Shown one piece after another: positions 12,255 to 24,947 of a DNA stretch of 64,000 bases. Where the stretch lies: NCBI RefSeq assembly GCF_047948215.1, contig NC_134460.1:151518049-151582048 (forward strand). The letters are read 5' to 3'. The notes beneath the pieces are model-generated. The model did not search any database and was not told where the DNA came from. It saw nothing but the letters and a program-made list of their open reading frames with translations. Origin of the DNA: Lycorma delicatula. Taxonomy: Eukaryota > Arthropoda > Insecta > Hemiptera > Fulgoridae. A program made the position numbers and the translations under genes. Position 1 is the stretch's first letter. Every line of letters starts with the position of its first letter.

Positions 12255-12607
12255 AAAAAATGATAAGATAAGCTTCTACGGATGTATTGAGCGTAATAAA
12301 AATGGAGTTATGTTTGCAAAGTTTTGAGAAAATCGGGCTCAAACTATTGACCCCAAAGTTTTACCGACAAACTGACCCGTATACACAACTGTCTGTGCCA
12401 ACTTTAATCAAAATCTCTTTATCCAGTCAAAACTTATTAACCTTCAAATACATCAACACATGTAAATAGGTAAGCAGTTCGTACATTATTTTCCCAATTT
12501 TTTTGTTTTTGGAGTCCCTGGGTCAAAAAAATCCATACCCCATTTTTTGATTGATTATCACGCTTTCCTTCTTACAGCATAGCTCCAGAGTGTGCCAGGA
12601 AAGTAAA
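12255..12607 (+). repeat. dispersed repeat family C, copy 1
   Basis: This matches 25893-26214. Shared blocks include GAGGGTTATGTTTACAAA-like sequence, CCCCATTTTTTGA, and a terminal hairpin-like end with ACTTTCCTTCTT-type and AGGAAAGT motifs around CAGCATAGCTC. The 3' end layout resembles family B, so the two may share an end sequence. No coding frame is conserved. Confidence 0.65.
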
Positions 12608-12659
12608 ATGGTGACAACACAGTTATAGGAAATTTCCTGTCACGCGGCTAAAGTTGCGT

Positions 12660-13549
12660 TCCAGGAAAGTCCTACAGTTGTGGGTTGTTTCTGATGCGTG
12701 GCTTATACACACATACACGCACAACTTAATTTAAAATAATTATTATTTTATTTAAAAATAATATTTTTTGTTTATTTAATTCAACGATTGTAACTAAAAC
12801 GCGCGCGCATACCGTATTTAATTCGCGCGGGTGTGGCGAAGGTCGGTACTAACTAAACTAATCTAATTTCACAACTTTTTCTATGAATTATAAAAACGTA
12901 AAACAAATTTCGCTTGTACGATCGACAGACCGGTGTTGCCGAGAGACTAACGCATCAGATAGTGAATCGATCGGGAGACCAAGTTCGAAACCCGATCAGA
13001 TCGAATTACCTTTTTACACTTTAAATATTATTCATATATTTAATTTTACCTGCGACGTCACAATATTGCAGTAGTTTAGAGCATTTTTTGGGGTGGGGTT
13101 GCAATATCGCAAAAATATTTTTTTTAAATATTGTTATTTTTAATCGCTAACAAATGCGCCTAAGAAAAATATGACCTTAATTAGGCGAAATATTGAAATA
13201 CTGAGAGAGACCTTAATCTACAGCCTAATTTCCTTGACCTTTTAACTGAAAATTTAACGGCGTGAATGCCTAATGTATAGAAGTAATCTGACTAAATTTG
13301 ATCAAAATTGTTCGAATAGTTCTGAAAGTGTAAGGTGATTTACAGGCCAAGAATGGACACACACAGTTACATTAGCATTAACATTAAGATCATTAACATT
13401 CGGAAAATTTCCATCCGGTTTTTTTGGGTTCCTTAGGTGTCAAAACGTCAAGATCGGTGAAAACTGCGTACGCCCAGATCGGACCGATTAGAATACTTTC
13501 CCTTCTACGAGTTACAGCTCTGCTTTAGCGCTATTTAGACGGGAAAGTA
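12660..13549 (+). repeat. dispersed repeat family B, copy 2
   Basis: Same order of blocks as at 1994-2870 and 36257-37190: GTGGGTTGTTTCTGATGC, a (CG)-rich run near 12800, a B-box-like AAGTTCGAAACCC near 12983, TGCGACGTCACAA, GGGTTCCTTAGGTGTCAAAA, and the closing ACTTTCCC...GGGAAAGT end. It lies right after a family C copy. Confidence 0.75.
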
Positions 13550-13765
13550 TTATACAGAAAGAAGTTTTAATAAATTTAGCAAGCCAAAGATGATGAACTA
13601 GGAAATAATATTGAGCAATTATAAAGAGATCCACAGATCCAACCGAAACAAACATTTTAAATTGTCGTTTGTTATTTCAGTTGGACTCAAAATAATAGAC
13701 ACCAAAAACATAAAAATTATTACATTTTATACTTTGTAAACAATTAAATTATGAAATAACAAACA

Positions 13766-13860
13766 GATCTACGTGGCGGAGTGGCAGCATCTTAGGCTTT
13801 CATCCGGAGGTCCTGGGTTCGAATCCCGGTCAGGCATGGCCTTTATCATACAAAAAAAGT
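13766..13860 (+). repeat. tRNA-Glu-like SINE E, copy 2
   Basis: An A box TGGCGGAGTGG (13774-13784) and B box GGTTCGAATCC (13816-13826) are spaced as in a tRNA gene, with CTTTCA in the anticodon-loop position as in tRNA-Glu(TTC). The sequence continues CAGGCATGG and CATAC, as in the other copies. The arms pair poorly, so it is a SINE head and not a tRNA gene. Confidence 0.8.
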
Positions 13861-13974
13861 TTCCCTTTCATAGGGCAATAAGACCTTAACCGTCGATGTT
13901 CGTCATCTCAAAATTTTTTTTTTTTTAAATATTGATAAATAATACGTAAATTAAATAATAGCACTTTAATAAAT

Positions 13975-14690
13975 TATTTAAAGTGCTACAAGTAACCAAA
14001 AATACTTACAACAAAAAATCGCTCTCAATTAACACTAAAATTAGACGTTACAAGACTGTGGTTAAACCGGTAATTACTTACGCGAGCGAGACTTTATTTA
14101 GATTAAATCAGAAAAATAGGACCGAACTTTTGCTTAAAGTTGAACGCAGGATTCTTAGAACCTGCATAAACAAAAAATATAAACGCGAAAATCAATACAG
14201 ATTATTGCCTAATAAATTTCTGTACGAAAACTTGGAATCCTTAATTGATACTATGAAAAAGAAGCGAATTTCTTTTTGCACACACTTGTTAAGATTACCG
14301 CAGGATAGGATTACTAAGAGAATTATCGATCGATTTTAGTCTTTAAAAAATCCGCCATTATGGATCAAAGAAATTAAAGAAGACGTGCAAGAATTAAATT
14401 TGACTTACGAAGATTTACTTAATAAATCCGAAAAATTAAAATTTGTTATTAAAGATCCGAATACCGACATTAAAGTAAGAACTTTTAATTATACAAAAAG
14501 GGTTTATTCAGAAGAGGATCGTAAAGCAAGATCATTAAAAATGACTAAATATTGGGAGAAAGTAAAAGCTAAGAACCAAAAGATTTTGGACTTAGAAAAG
14601 CTAAGGCCAAAAGATCGGCAAAAAAGACTTGAATTATTCTGACTAAAGTAGTCCTATGCGGCCTTAAAAGTAAAAAAAAAAAAATACGTA
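13975..14690 (+). pseudogene. 5'-truncated LINE, ORF2 C-terminal end with poly(A)
   Basis: The frame at 13983-14339 encodes the region after the RT palm: YKTVVKPVITYASETLFRLN, the common LP-YGSE-W pattern of endonuclease-reverse transcriptase LINEs, then KVERRILRTC. One stop at 14337 separates it from 14385-14642, which is Lys/Glu-rich and ends LRPKDRQKRLELF. A short 3' UTR (ACTAAAGTAGTCCTATGCGG) and an A tract at about 14671-14683 follow. Apart from the stop the frame is well kept, so this copy is younger than most LINE debris here. Confidence 0.75.
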
Positions 14691-15811
14691 GATGTAAATG
14701 AATCAAAATTAAAGTGATCTGACCTAATTTAATTGTAAAGGATTCTCCCTCGAATTTAATGGCTATTTACTGGAACACGAATATAAATGTAAACAAACTT
14801 GAAATTAAATTTGATAACGCTACTTGATGGAATATTCAAGACCATAAAAAAATTTGTTCGTTTTCGTTAATTTAAGTTAAAAATTGTTCTATTACCGGTT
14901 AAAATACACTATAGATGTAATTAAATCGGTTAGATCTGCTAACCGATTTAATAAAAAAAATTGTTAACCTAGTTCCACCATCTAAATATCAATAATTTAA
15001 ATTTCCCCTTTAATACCACAAATTGCACGGTTAATTATAAATTAATTGACATATCAAAGCATCAGCAGACGTGGAAAATTACAGCATTAATTAATCTGGT
15101 ATATTCCCAAACACAAAGGACAAAGGATAATTTTTTAAAGGAACTGTCTCGAACTGTTAATTTTCATTACGTATTTGATGTGTTGTAGCTTGTCGTCAAC
15201 ATGTCATACAGATCACAACTTTAGTTTCACAAAATACATATGATTTGATATGTCTGATATTAATCTGTATTTGTTTGTGTTCTGTGATAATGTTTTATCT
15301 GTTAAATATTAAATATGTGCAACAGTTTTTATGCTAGTGTCATTTCTTTGAATTCTTTGGTTCATCGTTAACCGCATCGTATATGCTCAGTTATTTTGCA
15401 TATTCCACCTTTGTTTCGTATACAATATTTTTTAAATCCTTTAATACCAGATTAACAGACCTTGGGACGTCTTAATATTTAATCCATCAACCTAGTTCGT
15501 CTCTGAAAAAATCACCCGCAAACGTGTCCCTCTTGAATTTATCTAATACGTCTTAATTTTAGATTTTATCATCTAATTTTCAATATATCACTGTGACATA
15601 GCATTTCAAAGAATTTTTTCTAGCTTTTCCTTTCTATTTTCTCTATTGTCTATCTTTCACTACTGTAATTATTTTTCTTAATTCTTGGTCCTACATTTGA
15701 TATTACAAAATTTCCTTTAATCATGAAAGCTTTCGTTGTTTCTACCATAAAAAACGATGGTGTGTGAGGTTGTTTGCTGGTTTGTTTGATGTATTTTAGT
15801 CACATTTTTAT
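14691..15811. other. no gene; contains a perfect hairpin at 14921-14951
   Basis: AT-rich sequence with no open frame of note. The arm TTAAATCGGTTAG (14921-14933) and its perfect complement (14939-14951) are separated by ATCTG. Confidence 0.6.
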
Positions 15812-17535
15812 TACTTCCATGTACGAAGTAAAGGAAGTATTATGATAGCGAAAAATTTCGTCTTCAGATTTCATTTCTTTTTTTAACTTTTTTTACTCCC
15901 TTGTACGAAGCGAAACATTTAGGTTTTCACATTTCAACGGAAATATCCATTTTGACTAGGTTTAGCGTGACGTCTGTACGTACTTATGTATCTCGCATAA
16001 CTCAAAACCGATTAGCCGTAGGATGTTGAAATTTTGTATTTAGCACTGTTGTAACATCTATTTGTGCATCTCCGTTTTTGATTGCGATCGAAATTAAAAT
16101 TAAAATTTTAATTAATGAAATGTTTGGATCTTAAAGAGAAGGAACACTGGGTCGAATCAGACATCATTTCCTTTTTTTATTTTTTTTAACTTTTCTTTTT
16201 TTAATTTAAATATGTTGAATTAATAGTTATTCACCCGCGAGTGCAAAAGACTTTTACAATAAATAATAATTTAAAAATAATAAAAAAAAATGAAAAAAAT
16301 TATTACCGACATAAAATAGTGTCATTTGACAAAATGTACTTTTAAAAATATGTAAAAGTAATTTAATAGGCATTAAATATGTGTATATGTAATACATCTA
16401 TCTAGTGAAGCATCTGATTATTTAATATTAAATGAAAATTATAATTTAGAATCTTATTATTTTTGATTTTCTAGTTTAATTTTATTTTAAATTTAATTAA
16501 TTCTAATTTTAATTTTAAATTTATTTTCTTTAATTATTCTGGAATTTAATTTAATTATTCTGGAATTTCTGTTTAATTTTATCTACATTAAACTTAACTA
16601 CAGAGTGACTGAAATATAGGCTCTCACAAGAGAGAGAGAGTCTATACACTGAGGCATACATGCCCCATCTTTTAATAAAATGCAACATATTCTTATCTTT
16701 TAGTTTATTACTCTTCTGATATTCTCGGACAATATTCTCCGTAAGTCGGAGTTGATCACCACTTCGTTAATTTGTTTTTTGTAGCCAATCATTTAATCGC
16801 TCTTTGGTTTGATATTATTCTTCTGATTTTAATTTGTGTACATGTTCTCTAGTTTTCAAATTTTATCTCTTTTTATATTCATCATCCTCTTTTAATCGTT
16901 TTATTCTTTTTTTGGTCTTAACGTTTTCTTCCTCTTTATGTTTATCATCTTCTCTTAATTTTCTTATTCTTCCCTAATTCTTAACATTTTCTTCTGTTTT
17001 ATATTCATCTTCTTGTCGTTGTTTGAGACCCGTATATTTCTTCATGATATCTTTCTTTTTCCTGTATGACTATTTCTTTTTCATTTTTTGATTATTCACC
17101 AAATAATCCAATAATAAAAACTGAATATTTCACATCGTAAGATCAAAATTAACACTTGTAACTAGTATACAGGAGTTCACTAAACGGAATAATTTAATTA
17201 TTATTAACTTTTGTTTATACGTCTAGAAATCGAAAACTTTTGTTAATCAGCAACTCACGAAGATACGAATAATACTGATCTAATAATACGAGTAATAAAG
17301 GGACTTACACTCTATCCTAATATTTCACGTAATACTGTTGAATTAATAATCGTATAAATATCTGATGTTAATAAAAAGTAATATTTCAGCAATCGTGTAA
17401 CTGTTCACTTTATTACAGAATTGGAGGATCGTATCTCATTTTCAAATGAAATAAGTTTAAATGAAGTGCAACAAAAAAGTGTATATGTAATTTAATAGGC
17501 GTACAAGGAAGTCATGTGGTGTCCACATCAGATAT
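15812..17535 (+). mobile_element. MITE-like family A, copy 3, enlarged by about 1 kb of inserted DNA
   Basis: The left end is ACTTCCATGTACG at 15812 (one mismatch to the family TIR) with a second start-like block ACTCCCTTGTACGAAG near 15895. The interior TGTAACATCTA and GTTATCATC-like blocks follow to about 16375. The right TIR with CATGTGGTGTCCACATCAGAT is at 17500-17535. Between about 16376 and 17478 is unassigned AT-rich DNA, and the subterminal block TAATTTAATAGGC occurs on both sides of it. I read this as a copy split by a later insertion or rearrangement. Confidence 0.6.
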
Positions 17536-17689
17536 TCTTAGCTGCTACTGGCGCAGAGCGGCAGTAGTAGCTAAAATTTCCCAGTAGTAGCTAAAGTAGC
17601 CCAGTTGCGCGCAGAGCACGATAGATTCATTCGTTCGAACGATTCATCTAAAATTATATCTGCGTTTTGGCAAATAAAAAAAGGAAAAC

Positions 17690-17905
17690 ATTGAGGTAAG
17701 AACTATGTTAAAAAATCACAACTCGTGAAACAGCTAAAAATTTTTAATATTTTGAAGCATTTCGTTGTAAAAGTTTTTGTTGTAGTACGCTAAATTCATG
17801 AACGTTATTTAGTTACAACTGACAAAAACATTTAACAAAGTCATATGTAATGAAACATAAATTATGTAACATTTTCGTGGTGGGCCGAGGCCCGCCTTTT
17901 TTCTA
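17690..17905 (+). repeat. dispersed repeat family F, copy 1
   Basis: This matches 56955-57190 over about 215 bp, including TTAAAAAATCACAACTC, GTACGCTAAATTCATGA and the GC-rich end GGGCCGAGGCCCGCC. Just upstream (17540-17620) is a run with three partial repeats of CAGTAGTAGCTAAA. No coding frame is shared. Confidence 0.65.
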
Positions 17906-18136
17906 GTCTTTATTACTTTATCCCATTCTCTCTAATAACATTTGAAAAACATGTGTTCAATTCTTCATTTTTTCTCAATTATTTTTTCTTTTTTTTATTA
18001 CGCCTTCTAAATTATATGTTTCATATATTCTAATTTGCGACATCTGTTACAGGTTTTATTATAAAACCAACAATTAAACCTGACAAAGTTATTTTATTTT
18101 TTTCTGCTTCTATAAAATTTTGCACGTTGTACTCTT

Positions 18137-18430
18137 TTTACACGACTGCCAAAAAAGGAGTGTAATGTATTTAGGATGTATGCATGTTTGTATGTTCCAT
18201 CGTTATCAGATCAACCGCTGAACCGATCTAGATGTATGACCACGCGTTGGAATCCTTACGTTACTGGTAATGTTAAGAGGTTATATATATATATGTGTTT
18301 ACATAAATTAAAAAAAAAAAATTGACTATATACAAATACTGTGTACAAAATTGTCACGCGCACGCTCTTCCTATGTATCCTATATTGAAGAGCAATGATT
18401 ATTTTTTCAGTCGCTTTTTTAATTATTTAA
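18137..18430 (+). repeat. dispersed repeat family G, copy 1
   Basis: This matches 48377-48700 and the left part matches 46296-46460. Shared blocks are ACGACTGCC-AAAAA-GGAGTG, CTGAACCGAT-TAGATGTATGA, GGAATCCTTACGTTAC, a (TA)n core and ATACAAAATTGTCAC. It is non-coding. Class unknown. Confidence 0.65.
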
Positions 18431-19864
18431 TATTTATCTGTTGTTTCCAATTCATTAAAACGTTTTAGTTGAATACTTTATCAACCTACATAATATTCAA
18501 CATTCATTTAACAACAAATTTGAAAAGTTCCTGTATTATTTCAGTTTTTCTGATCCCTGTATTTTACTGAATCACTGTGCTAACGCCATATTAACAGTTT
18601 AGAGAATTCTTTTTAAATTCCTATATTTAAATTCAAATATTATATTCTAAATTCCTATATTTATTTGATATTAAACAAAGTTTTTAAACATAAAATTTCT
18701 TCTTTTTTATGTTCTTTATACGCTTTTTTCTACAGGAACATCAACTGGTTCTGGGTTTTATTTTTATTTTTTATTTTTTGATTTTGATTTTATAAGAAAA
18801 AATCTTACTATTTTGTTTACATAATTTTCTAAAGGATAAAGATAAAAAAAGGAAAAATATGGAATCTGCCTTCATTTTTCGGGTCTCAAGTAAAATTGCA
18901 TATGAAATTTAAGGAAGGATATGGAAAGGATTGTAATGGGATATACCTTATCTAAAGGTATAATAAATTACAAAAATCTGGGAAACGGATAAAATTACGG
19001 TGGGATATCACTGATTAGTTATTACAGCTACCGTTAAGTTATAAGATTAAGTTCAAGTAAAAATACCCGGATTACTTTTTAAGTATATGTGAACTTCTTA
19101 GGAACAACCCAGGCGCTTTTATTTGTTTACTTTCGTCGTTGAATCGAGTTATATTAGCCTTTTAGAAATAATCGAACTTAAATTTGACGAGACCAAATAA
19201 ACAACTGTAACCGCATTCACAAGTGGTTCAACGGTATGTTTAATAATCATGAAATTATATAAAAATGAACGAATATAAATACTGCGTTTATAAATTTTCA
19301 TTACGAACATTAGTAAATAAATATTCTCTTGTTAAAATAGAAATAATTTATTCAATATTAAATTAACTATTTCTTTTCTCACAGTGCAGCACCAACGATA
19401 AGGACAAATAGCAAAACTATGGAAAGTGAAAGTAAACGAACCGTCACGTAATACGTGATGGATAAGTCAAGTTTAATGTTGTAGAAAAACTGACGAGAGA
19501 ACGGAATAAAGAACGACTGATGTGTATTGAAGGCCGAATTATTTATTTGAAAGAATGAACTCTATAAATAAATATAAATAATGCGTACATGCAATGAATA
19601 CAAAAAGAAATTAAAATGAACAAATTGCAATCTTTAATTATTGCGGCTGAATATTTTCACTAGTAATTATATAATATTTTTATTACTAATATAATTTATA
19701 TATTTGTTTTTACATTGATTAATATACCGCTTACGACATAATTTATAAACGTTTAACACTATACTACCTGTATTAAATTATCATCCATTTTTACTATTTT
19801 TTTTTTTTACCGCTATTTTCTTGCAATCTTTTATATCCTGATCACTAGTATTACGCTAATATTT
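18431..19864. other. AT-rich stretch without recognised gene
   Basis: No coding region, RNA or classified repeat recognised. Confidence 0.55.
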
Positions 19865-21185
19865 CTCCTACAAGCGTCTATGCTTCCTTATTTAAAAAAC
19901 GGCCGATATCGTTCTTAATAAACGTTGAAAAAGTCTACCGCGAACTAAAATACTGTAGAATCTTCACGCATGCGGACGACATAGTAATCTTGGCTGCTCA
20001 TAATTTGTTTTAAACAACTGAATCACGTATTCAGGAAGATTTTAATCCTTTTATGAAATGGACTGATAAAAGGCAAAACCTTGCCTAGATATATATATAT
20101 AACGGTTGCGGTTCACTTCAGAACCGGTCACAAGCTTACTAATACGCTTCCGATTATCAAAGCTCATCATTATAATTGTACCTTACCATATTAACGGATG
20201 TAAAATTTTGTAAAGTGTAGAGGAATTTAAATACTTCGCAATTATTTTCGATAGTAAATTAAAACGGACAAGTTATATACCAAATCTACTAAAGAAATTT
20301 CATAAAGTTACTAGTAAATTTTACTATCTCTGTAGTATATTACCTTCAAAAAAATGATTTTGTTATATGAATCGCACATATTAAGCTTTGGAATTGAGGT
20401 ACGGGTTCAACAGCAAACTATTTAACTAAAAAAAAATTAAAAAGGCTCAAAATAGAATAATTAAAATATTTCTCAGTAAAGACCGACGGTTATAAAGAAG
20501 AAACTACTTTAATGCAGTATTAACGTTATCACCTGTAAATTTTTATCATGTAATATTAATATGTATGTTCCACATGAAAAAGGAATTTAAAACTGAAAAA
20601 AAAAATTATTCATCTAACTAGATATAAAGATCTATTTGCTGTTTCTGAATATATTAAATTAATTCATTCGTTAGAAAGTAATTGAAAGTTGTTCCCGCTC
20701 TTTATAATACGTTACCGAAAGAAATAAAAGATATAACAAATTATAATTTTATTATTATTGGAAATTATTATATAATTAAATTATAATTTGTTTAATATAC
20801 TGGCTAGTCTGTGAAACTGTTAATATGTTGAATGTCTGGTAATCTTAAACAACAAAACAGTTAAATCCTTTAATATTTTGTTACGTTTGAAATATGTACT
20901 TCTACGACGCCACTAAATATTTTTCATAATTAATAGTATTTTTATTATAAACTTATGCACCTTTTTTAGTAATACATAACTTTGTTTTGTTTATTCTTTT
21001 ATAGTAGCAATTATTTTTTAACGTTCTTTTTTGATGTCATTAATAATGTTTTTTGTTCTGTATTTGTATTTTTTCATCGTTAACGTATTTGTACCGTATT
21101 CAACGATCACTTGCCGATTTTAGCTTAAAGCCTTGGCAAGACCTAAATATGTACATTGAGGAATAAAGTTTTTCCGTTTCATTAA
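19865..21185 (+). pseudogene. strongly decayed LINE (jockey-like order), RT middle to 3' end
   Basis: Broken + strand frames give IFTHADDIVILAAH near 19955-20000 (the A-D-D box), FMKWTDKRQN soon after, then around 20240-20400 pieces equivalent to the LG...D.KL-W-Y block and to SHILSFGIEV, as after the RT palm in jockey-type LINEs. Stops occur every few dozen codons. The 3' side has GCCTTGGCAAGACC and a final ATAAAGTTTTTCCG near 21160-21180 that may be the end of the element. It is inactive. Clade assignment is tentative. Confidence 0.5.
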
Positions 21186-21996
21186 AGCATTGTTTTACTG
21201 GATACCCTCGTTTCCATCCTGCTGAAGCTATTTACACTACCGAGGCATTTTCATCGACGGCATTCCAACGAAGCCAGGCTTATTACTATGAGATGTAAAA
21301 AGTCAGAGGGCGATAGACGACTCCCGTTAAAGCCCAACAGTGCTACCAAGGGGGGGGGGGGGGGCGACCGGAACGTCACTAGGCGGGTATCTTCCCCTAC
21401 GGGGTTGGGATGAAGCTATTTACAAATCCACATTGTCATCTAATACCTTCCATTCTTCAAAACGCTCTTTTTGTGAATTTTTATTTATTTCACTGTTTAT
21501 TAGTTGTCCTACAAATGGCCTTATTTTATGCGCAATCCAAACTCGAGACGCCATAATTTGTACATAATTAAGATGACGCGATCGACATAAAGCAGATGTA
21601 TTATTTTACTTTTTGAATTACTAAATTATTCAATAATTCTTCCTATACGCAGAGGTTGACTCTTTAATAATTTGTGCGTATAGTTTTTTAAATACTGCAG
21701 TTCAGGCATCATTGGCTGTTAACTGATCTTTTTTTTTAAGTGTGATCGTTAACATTAAAATAAGAACTGTAAAATAAGATTGGTCTTTTTACATCATTTT
21801 ACGTTTTCATTTTCCTCGGTAAAATTTGTTATGTTACAAGATGATTAGGTGTAAAAAAAAAAAAAAACATAAAAAATAAAGGCTTAACTAGAAATATTAA
21901 AGACGATCTAATTAAAAATTAATTATATAATTTATTTAAAAATATGAATATTGAAATAACATCAATTAATTAATTGTTTCAAATATATTTATTGCT
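21186..21996. other. GC-richer patch with G14 run, then AT-rich DNA
   Basis: Positions 21200-21420 are unusually GC-rich and hold a run of 14 G at 21351-21364, flanked by CTACCAA and CGACCGGAACG. It resembles a LINE 3' UTR in base composition, but no sister copy was found here. The open frame at 21340 is not credible. 21430-21996 shows nothing. Confidence 0.4.
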
Positions 21997-22086
21997 GGTC
22001 CTCGTGGCGGAGCGGTAAAATTTCTGGCTTTTATTCGCAGATTCTGGATTCGAGACCCGGTCAGGATCCCTAGTTTTCATACGTTA
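21997..22086 (+). repeat. tRNA-Glu-like SINE E, copy 3
   Basis: A box TGGCGGAGCGG (22004-22014), B box GGATTCGAGACC (22046-22057), then CGGTCAGGAT and TTTTCATACGTTAC, as in the other E copies. Degenerate tRNA arms. Confidence 0.75.
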
Positions 22087-22290
22087 CAAAAATGTAATTT
22101 AATTATATAATTAAATTAACCACCGGCAACTGTTACAGGGTACCAGCCAAAAAACACAGAAGTGTCAAATCGCTGCTGTTAATTATGTACTAAATAATAT
22201 AAAATAAAGATTTTTAACATAAAATCTTAACATATATATATTTATTTATGATTAAATTATTAACGTAAAATAAAAAATAATATTATGGGA

Positions 22291-23550
22291 ATTGTTTTTT
22301 TTTTGTCTTGTCATTTGACTGGTTTGATGCAGTTCTCCAAGATTTCCTATCTAGTGCTAGTCATTTCATTTCGGTATACCCTCTACATCCTACATCCCTA
22401 ACAATTTGTTTTACATATTCCAAACGTGGCCTGCCTACAAAATTTTTATCTTCTACCTGTCCTTCCAATATTAAAGCGACTATTCCAGGATGTCTTAATA
22501 TGTGGCCTATAAGTCTGTCTCTTCTTTTAGCTATATTTTTCCAAATGCTTCTTTCTTCATTTATTTGCCGCAATACCTCTTCATTTGTCACTTTATCCAG
22601 CCATCTGATTTTTAACATTCTCCTACAGCACCGCATTTCAAAAGCTTCTAATCTTTTCTTGTCAGATACTCTGATTGTCCAAGTTTCACATCCATATAAA
22701 GCGACACTCCAAACATATACTTTCAAAAATCTTTTCCTGACATTTAAATTAATTTTTGATGTAAAAAAATTATATTTCTTACTGAAGGCTCGTTTCGCTC
22801 GTGCTATTCGGCATTTTATATCGCTCCTGCTTCGTCCATCTTTAGTAATTCTACTTCCCAAATAACAAAATTCTTCTACCTGCATAATCTTTTCTCCTCC
22901 TATTTTCACATTCAGTGGTCCATCATTGTTATTTCTACTACATTTCATTACTTTTGTTTTCTTCTTGTTTATTTTCATGCGATAGTTCTTGCGTAGGACT
23001 TCATCTATGCCGTTCATTGTTTCTTCTAAATCCTTTTTACTCTCGGCTAGAATTACTATATCATCAGCAAATCATAGCATCTTTATCTTTTTACCTTGTA
23101 CTGTTACTCCGAATTGTTAAATTGTTCTTTAACATCATTGACTGCTAGTTCCATGTAAAGGTTAAAAAGTAATGGAGATAGGGAACATCCTTGTCGGACT
23201 CCCTTTCTTATTACGGCTTCTTTCTTATGTTCTTCAATTATTATTGTTGCTGTTTGGTTCCTGTAAATATTAGCAATCGTTCTTCTATCTCTGTATTTGA
23301 ATCCTAATTTTTTTTAAATGCTGAACATTTTATTCCAGTCTACGTTATCGAATGCCTTTTCTAGGTCTATAAATGCCAAGTATGTTGGTTTGTTTTTCTT
23401 TAATCTTCCTTCTACTATTAATCTGAGGCCTAAAATTGCTTCCCTTATCCCTATACTTTTCCTGAAACCAAATTGGTCTTTTCCTAACATTTCTTCCACT
23501 CTCCTCTCAATTCTTCTGTATAGAATTCTAGTTAAGATTTTTTATGCATA
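22291..23550 (-). pseudogene. RTE-like LINE, 5'-truncated, minus strand
   Basis: Minus-strand frames give GKDQFGFRKSIG, then FIDLEKAFDNVDW (23314-23499), then FADDIVILAES near 23060. The long C-terminal frame 22361-23017 contains MKINKKKTKVM, EEFCYLGSRITKDGRS, WSVALYGCETWT and the GHILRHPG block. It is the same family as 39117-41672 on the + strand. It is broken: the codon before the FADD box is TGA where the sister copy has CGA (MLRFADD), consistent with CpG decay, and frameshifts lie near 23290. The 3' end near 22291 has a T run (poly-A on the element strand) after the AGTCAAATGAC end. Truncated at about 23550 inside the RT. Confidence 0.85.
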
Positions 23551-24947
23551 ACTCGTAGTTGAATGTAAACTGATGAAACTATCTACATATTTAACGGACC
23601 TTTCCTCCTCAGAAGCTATTCATTTGCTTATTTCAATTTCAATAAAATGAAAACTTTAAAAGAAAAACTAAATGCTTCTAGAAACAGGTAACAAAAATAA
23701 TGACTTGAAAAAAATCTCATTCAGTAATTTCAAAGAAACGTCATATACAGATCTCTGCGCCCATTTGTCTGCAGGCTATACGTCTTAATGAATTAATTTT
23801 TCAGATGTGATATCTATTAAAAATAAATTACAGAGGAAATTTTTTTTATAATAGTTTTTCGGTTTATTACTTTCACTTCGCGATAACAATTTTTGGTTTT
23901 GTTAAAATTTGTTTAGTGTAATGAATTTTTTTTAGGGTTGGCCGAGGTGAGGTGAAAGAGTAAAAATAACCCAGTTGATAATTTAAAGGTAATTTAAATA
24001 AAATAAAAGAATAATAATAAAAAATAAATAAATAAAAACAAATATAAAAAACACATTATGTTAACTGAAAATAATCTCTAAAATGTTTTTATTAACGTCA
24101 AAATTTACAATTTAAACCGAAAAAATTAAACGAATAAAGCGGTCAGATTATTTTAAAACGGGAATGTCAACCTAGAAATCTACCTATACCAGTCTGTCAA
24201 GTATTAGACTAGACTAAACCTTCAACTCCTAATCCCGTTTGCGTAAATACAATTTTTTTTTTGTACTGAAGTATTTCTGTTTTAAATGAGTGAACAAGGT
24301 TATAAAAGAAATTAAGTAATTAACACGTGTTTAGAATATTTAACAATTTATTCATGCAATAACAACAGACCGAAGCCAAATTACATTTATTTTCTTGCGA
24401 CGGATTGGAAATGAATTTTGAGAATGTGAAAGATGTCATCCTTGACTGGGATTCAACCTCGGAATCTTCTCAATATTAAATAGATTTCAAAATGTCTAAT
24501 GATTTAGATTATTATTTACATACGTTTTTTCTGTTTTTTTATAAGTTAATTTTAAGAAAGTTTGAACAGCATTAGTTTAAATAAAGCGAAGTTTAGTTTA
24601 TTTCGATTTCATGGCATTCAGTCTTTTGTGTTTGTGATGCGATTACGGAATTAGAAGTCGTTTTATAATTTTTATGAAATTTTGCCATACAGTCCCTTGC
24701 TTTCGACGGATTGACGTATATAAAATGTAAAGGATTTTTCATTAAATTTTGCCATTTGAAAATGGCAGTTGCTAATTTTCTGACAAGGAGTGATAGAAAG
24801 ATGGGGAGGAAATGTCAGTTACCAAGACACTAACACTAAGCACTAAGTCTCTCCTCCAATTCTGAAGGGACCTTATAATGACATTATCCACAATTTCCAA
24901 TTTGTATTTAACAGTTATACGTTATCTTTCACGTTTTACTCCTCATG
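23551..24947. other. no gene; SINE E fragment at 24429-24470
   Basis: AT-rich. On the minus strand 24429-24470 reads as an E-type B box and CAGTCAAGGATGAC, a worn SINE E piece. Nothing else is recognised. Confidence 0.5.

Noticed and set aside
13766..13840. tRNA-Glu gene
   Set aside because: A and B boxes are present, but acceptor and anticodon arms pair poorly and the same head with the same downstream sequence occurs elsewhere, so it is a SINE head.
22308..22865. 185-residue open frame on the + strand
   Set aside because: It is the complement of the minus-strand RTE-like C-terminal frame, which has clear motifs. The plus frame has none.
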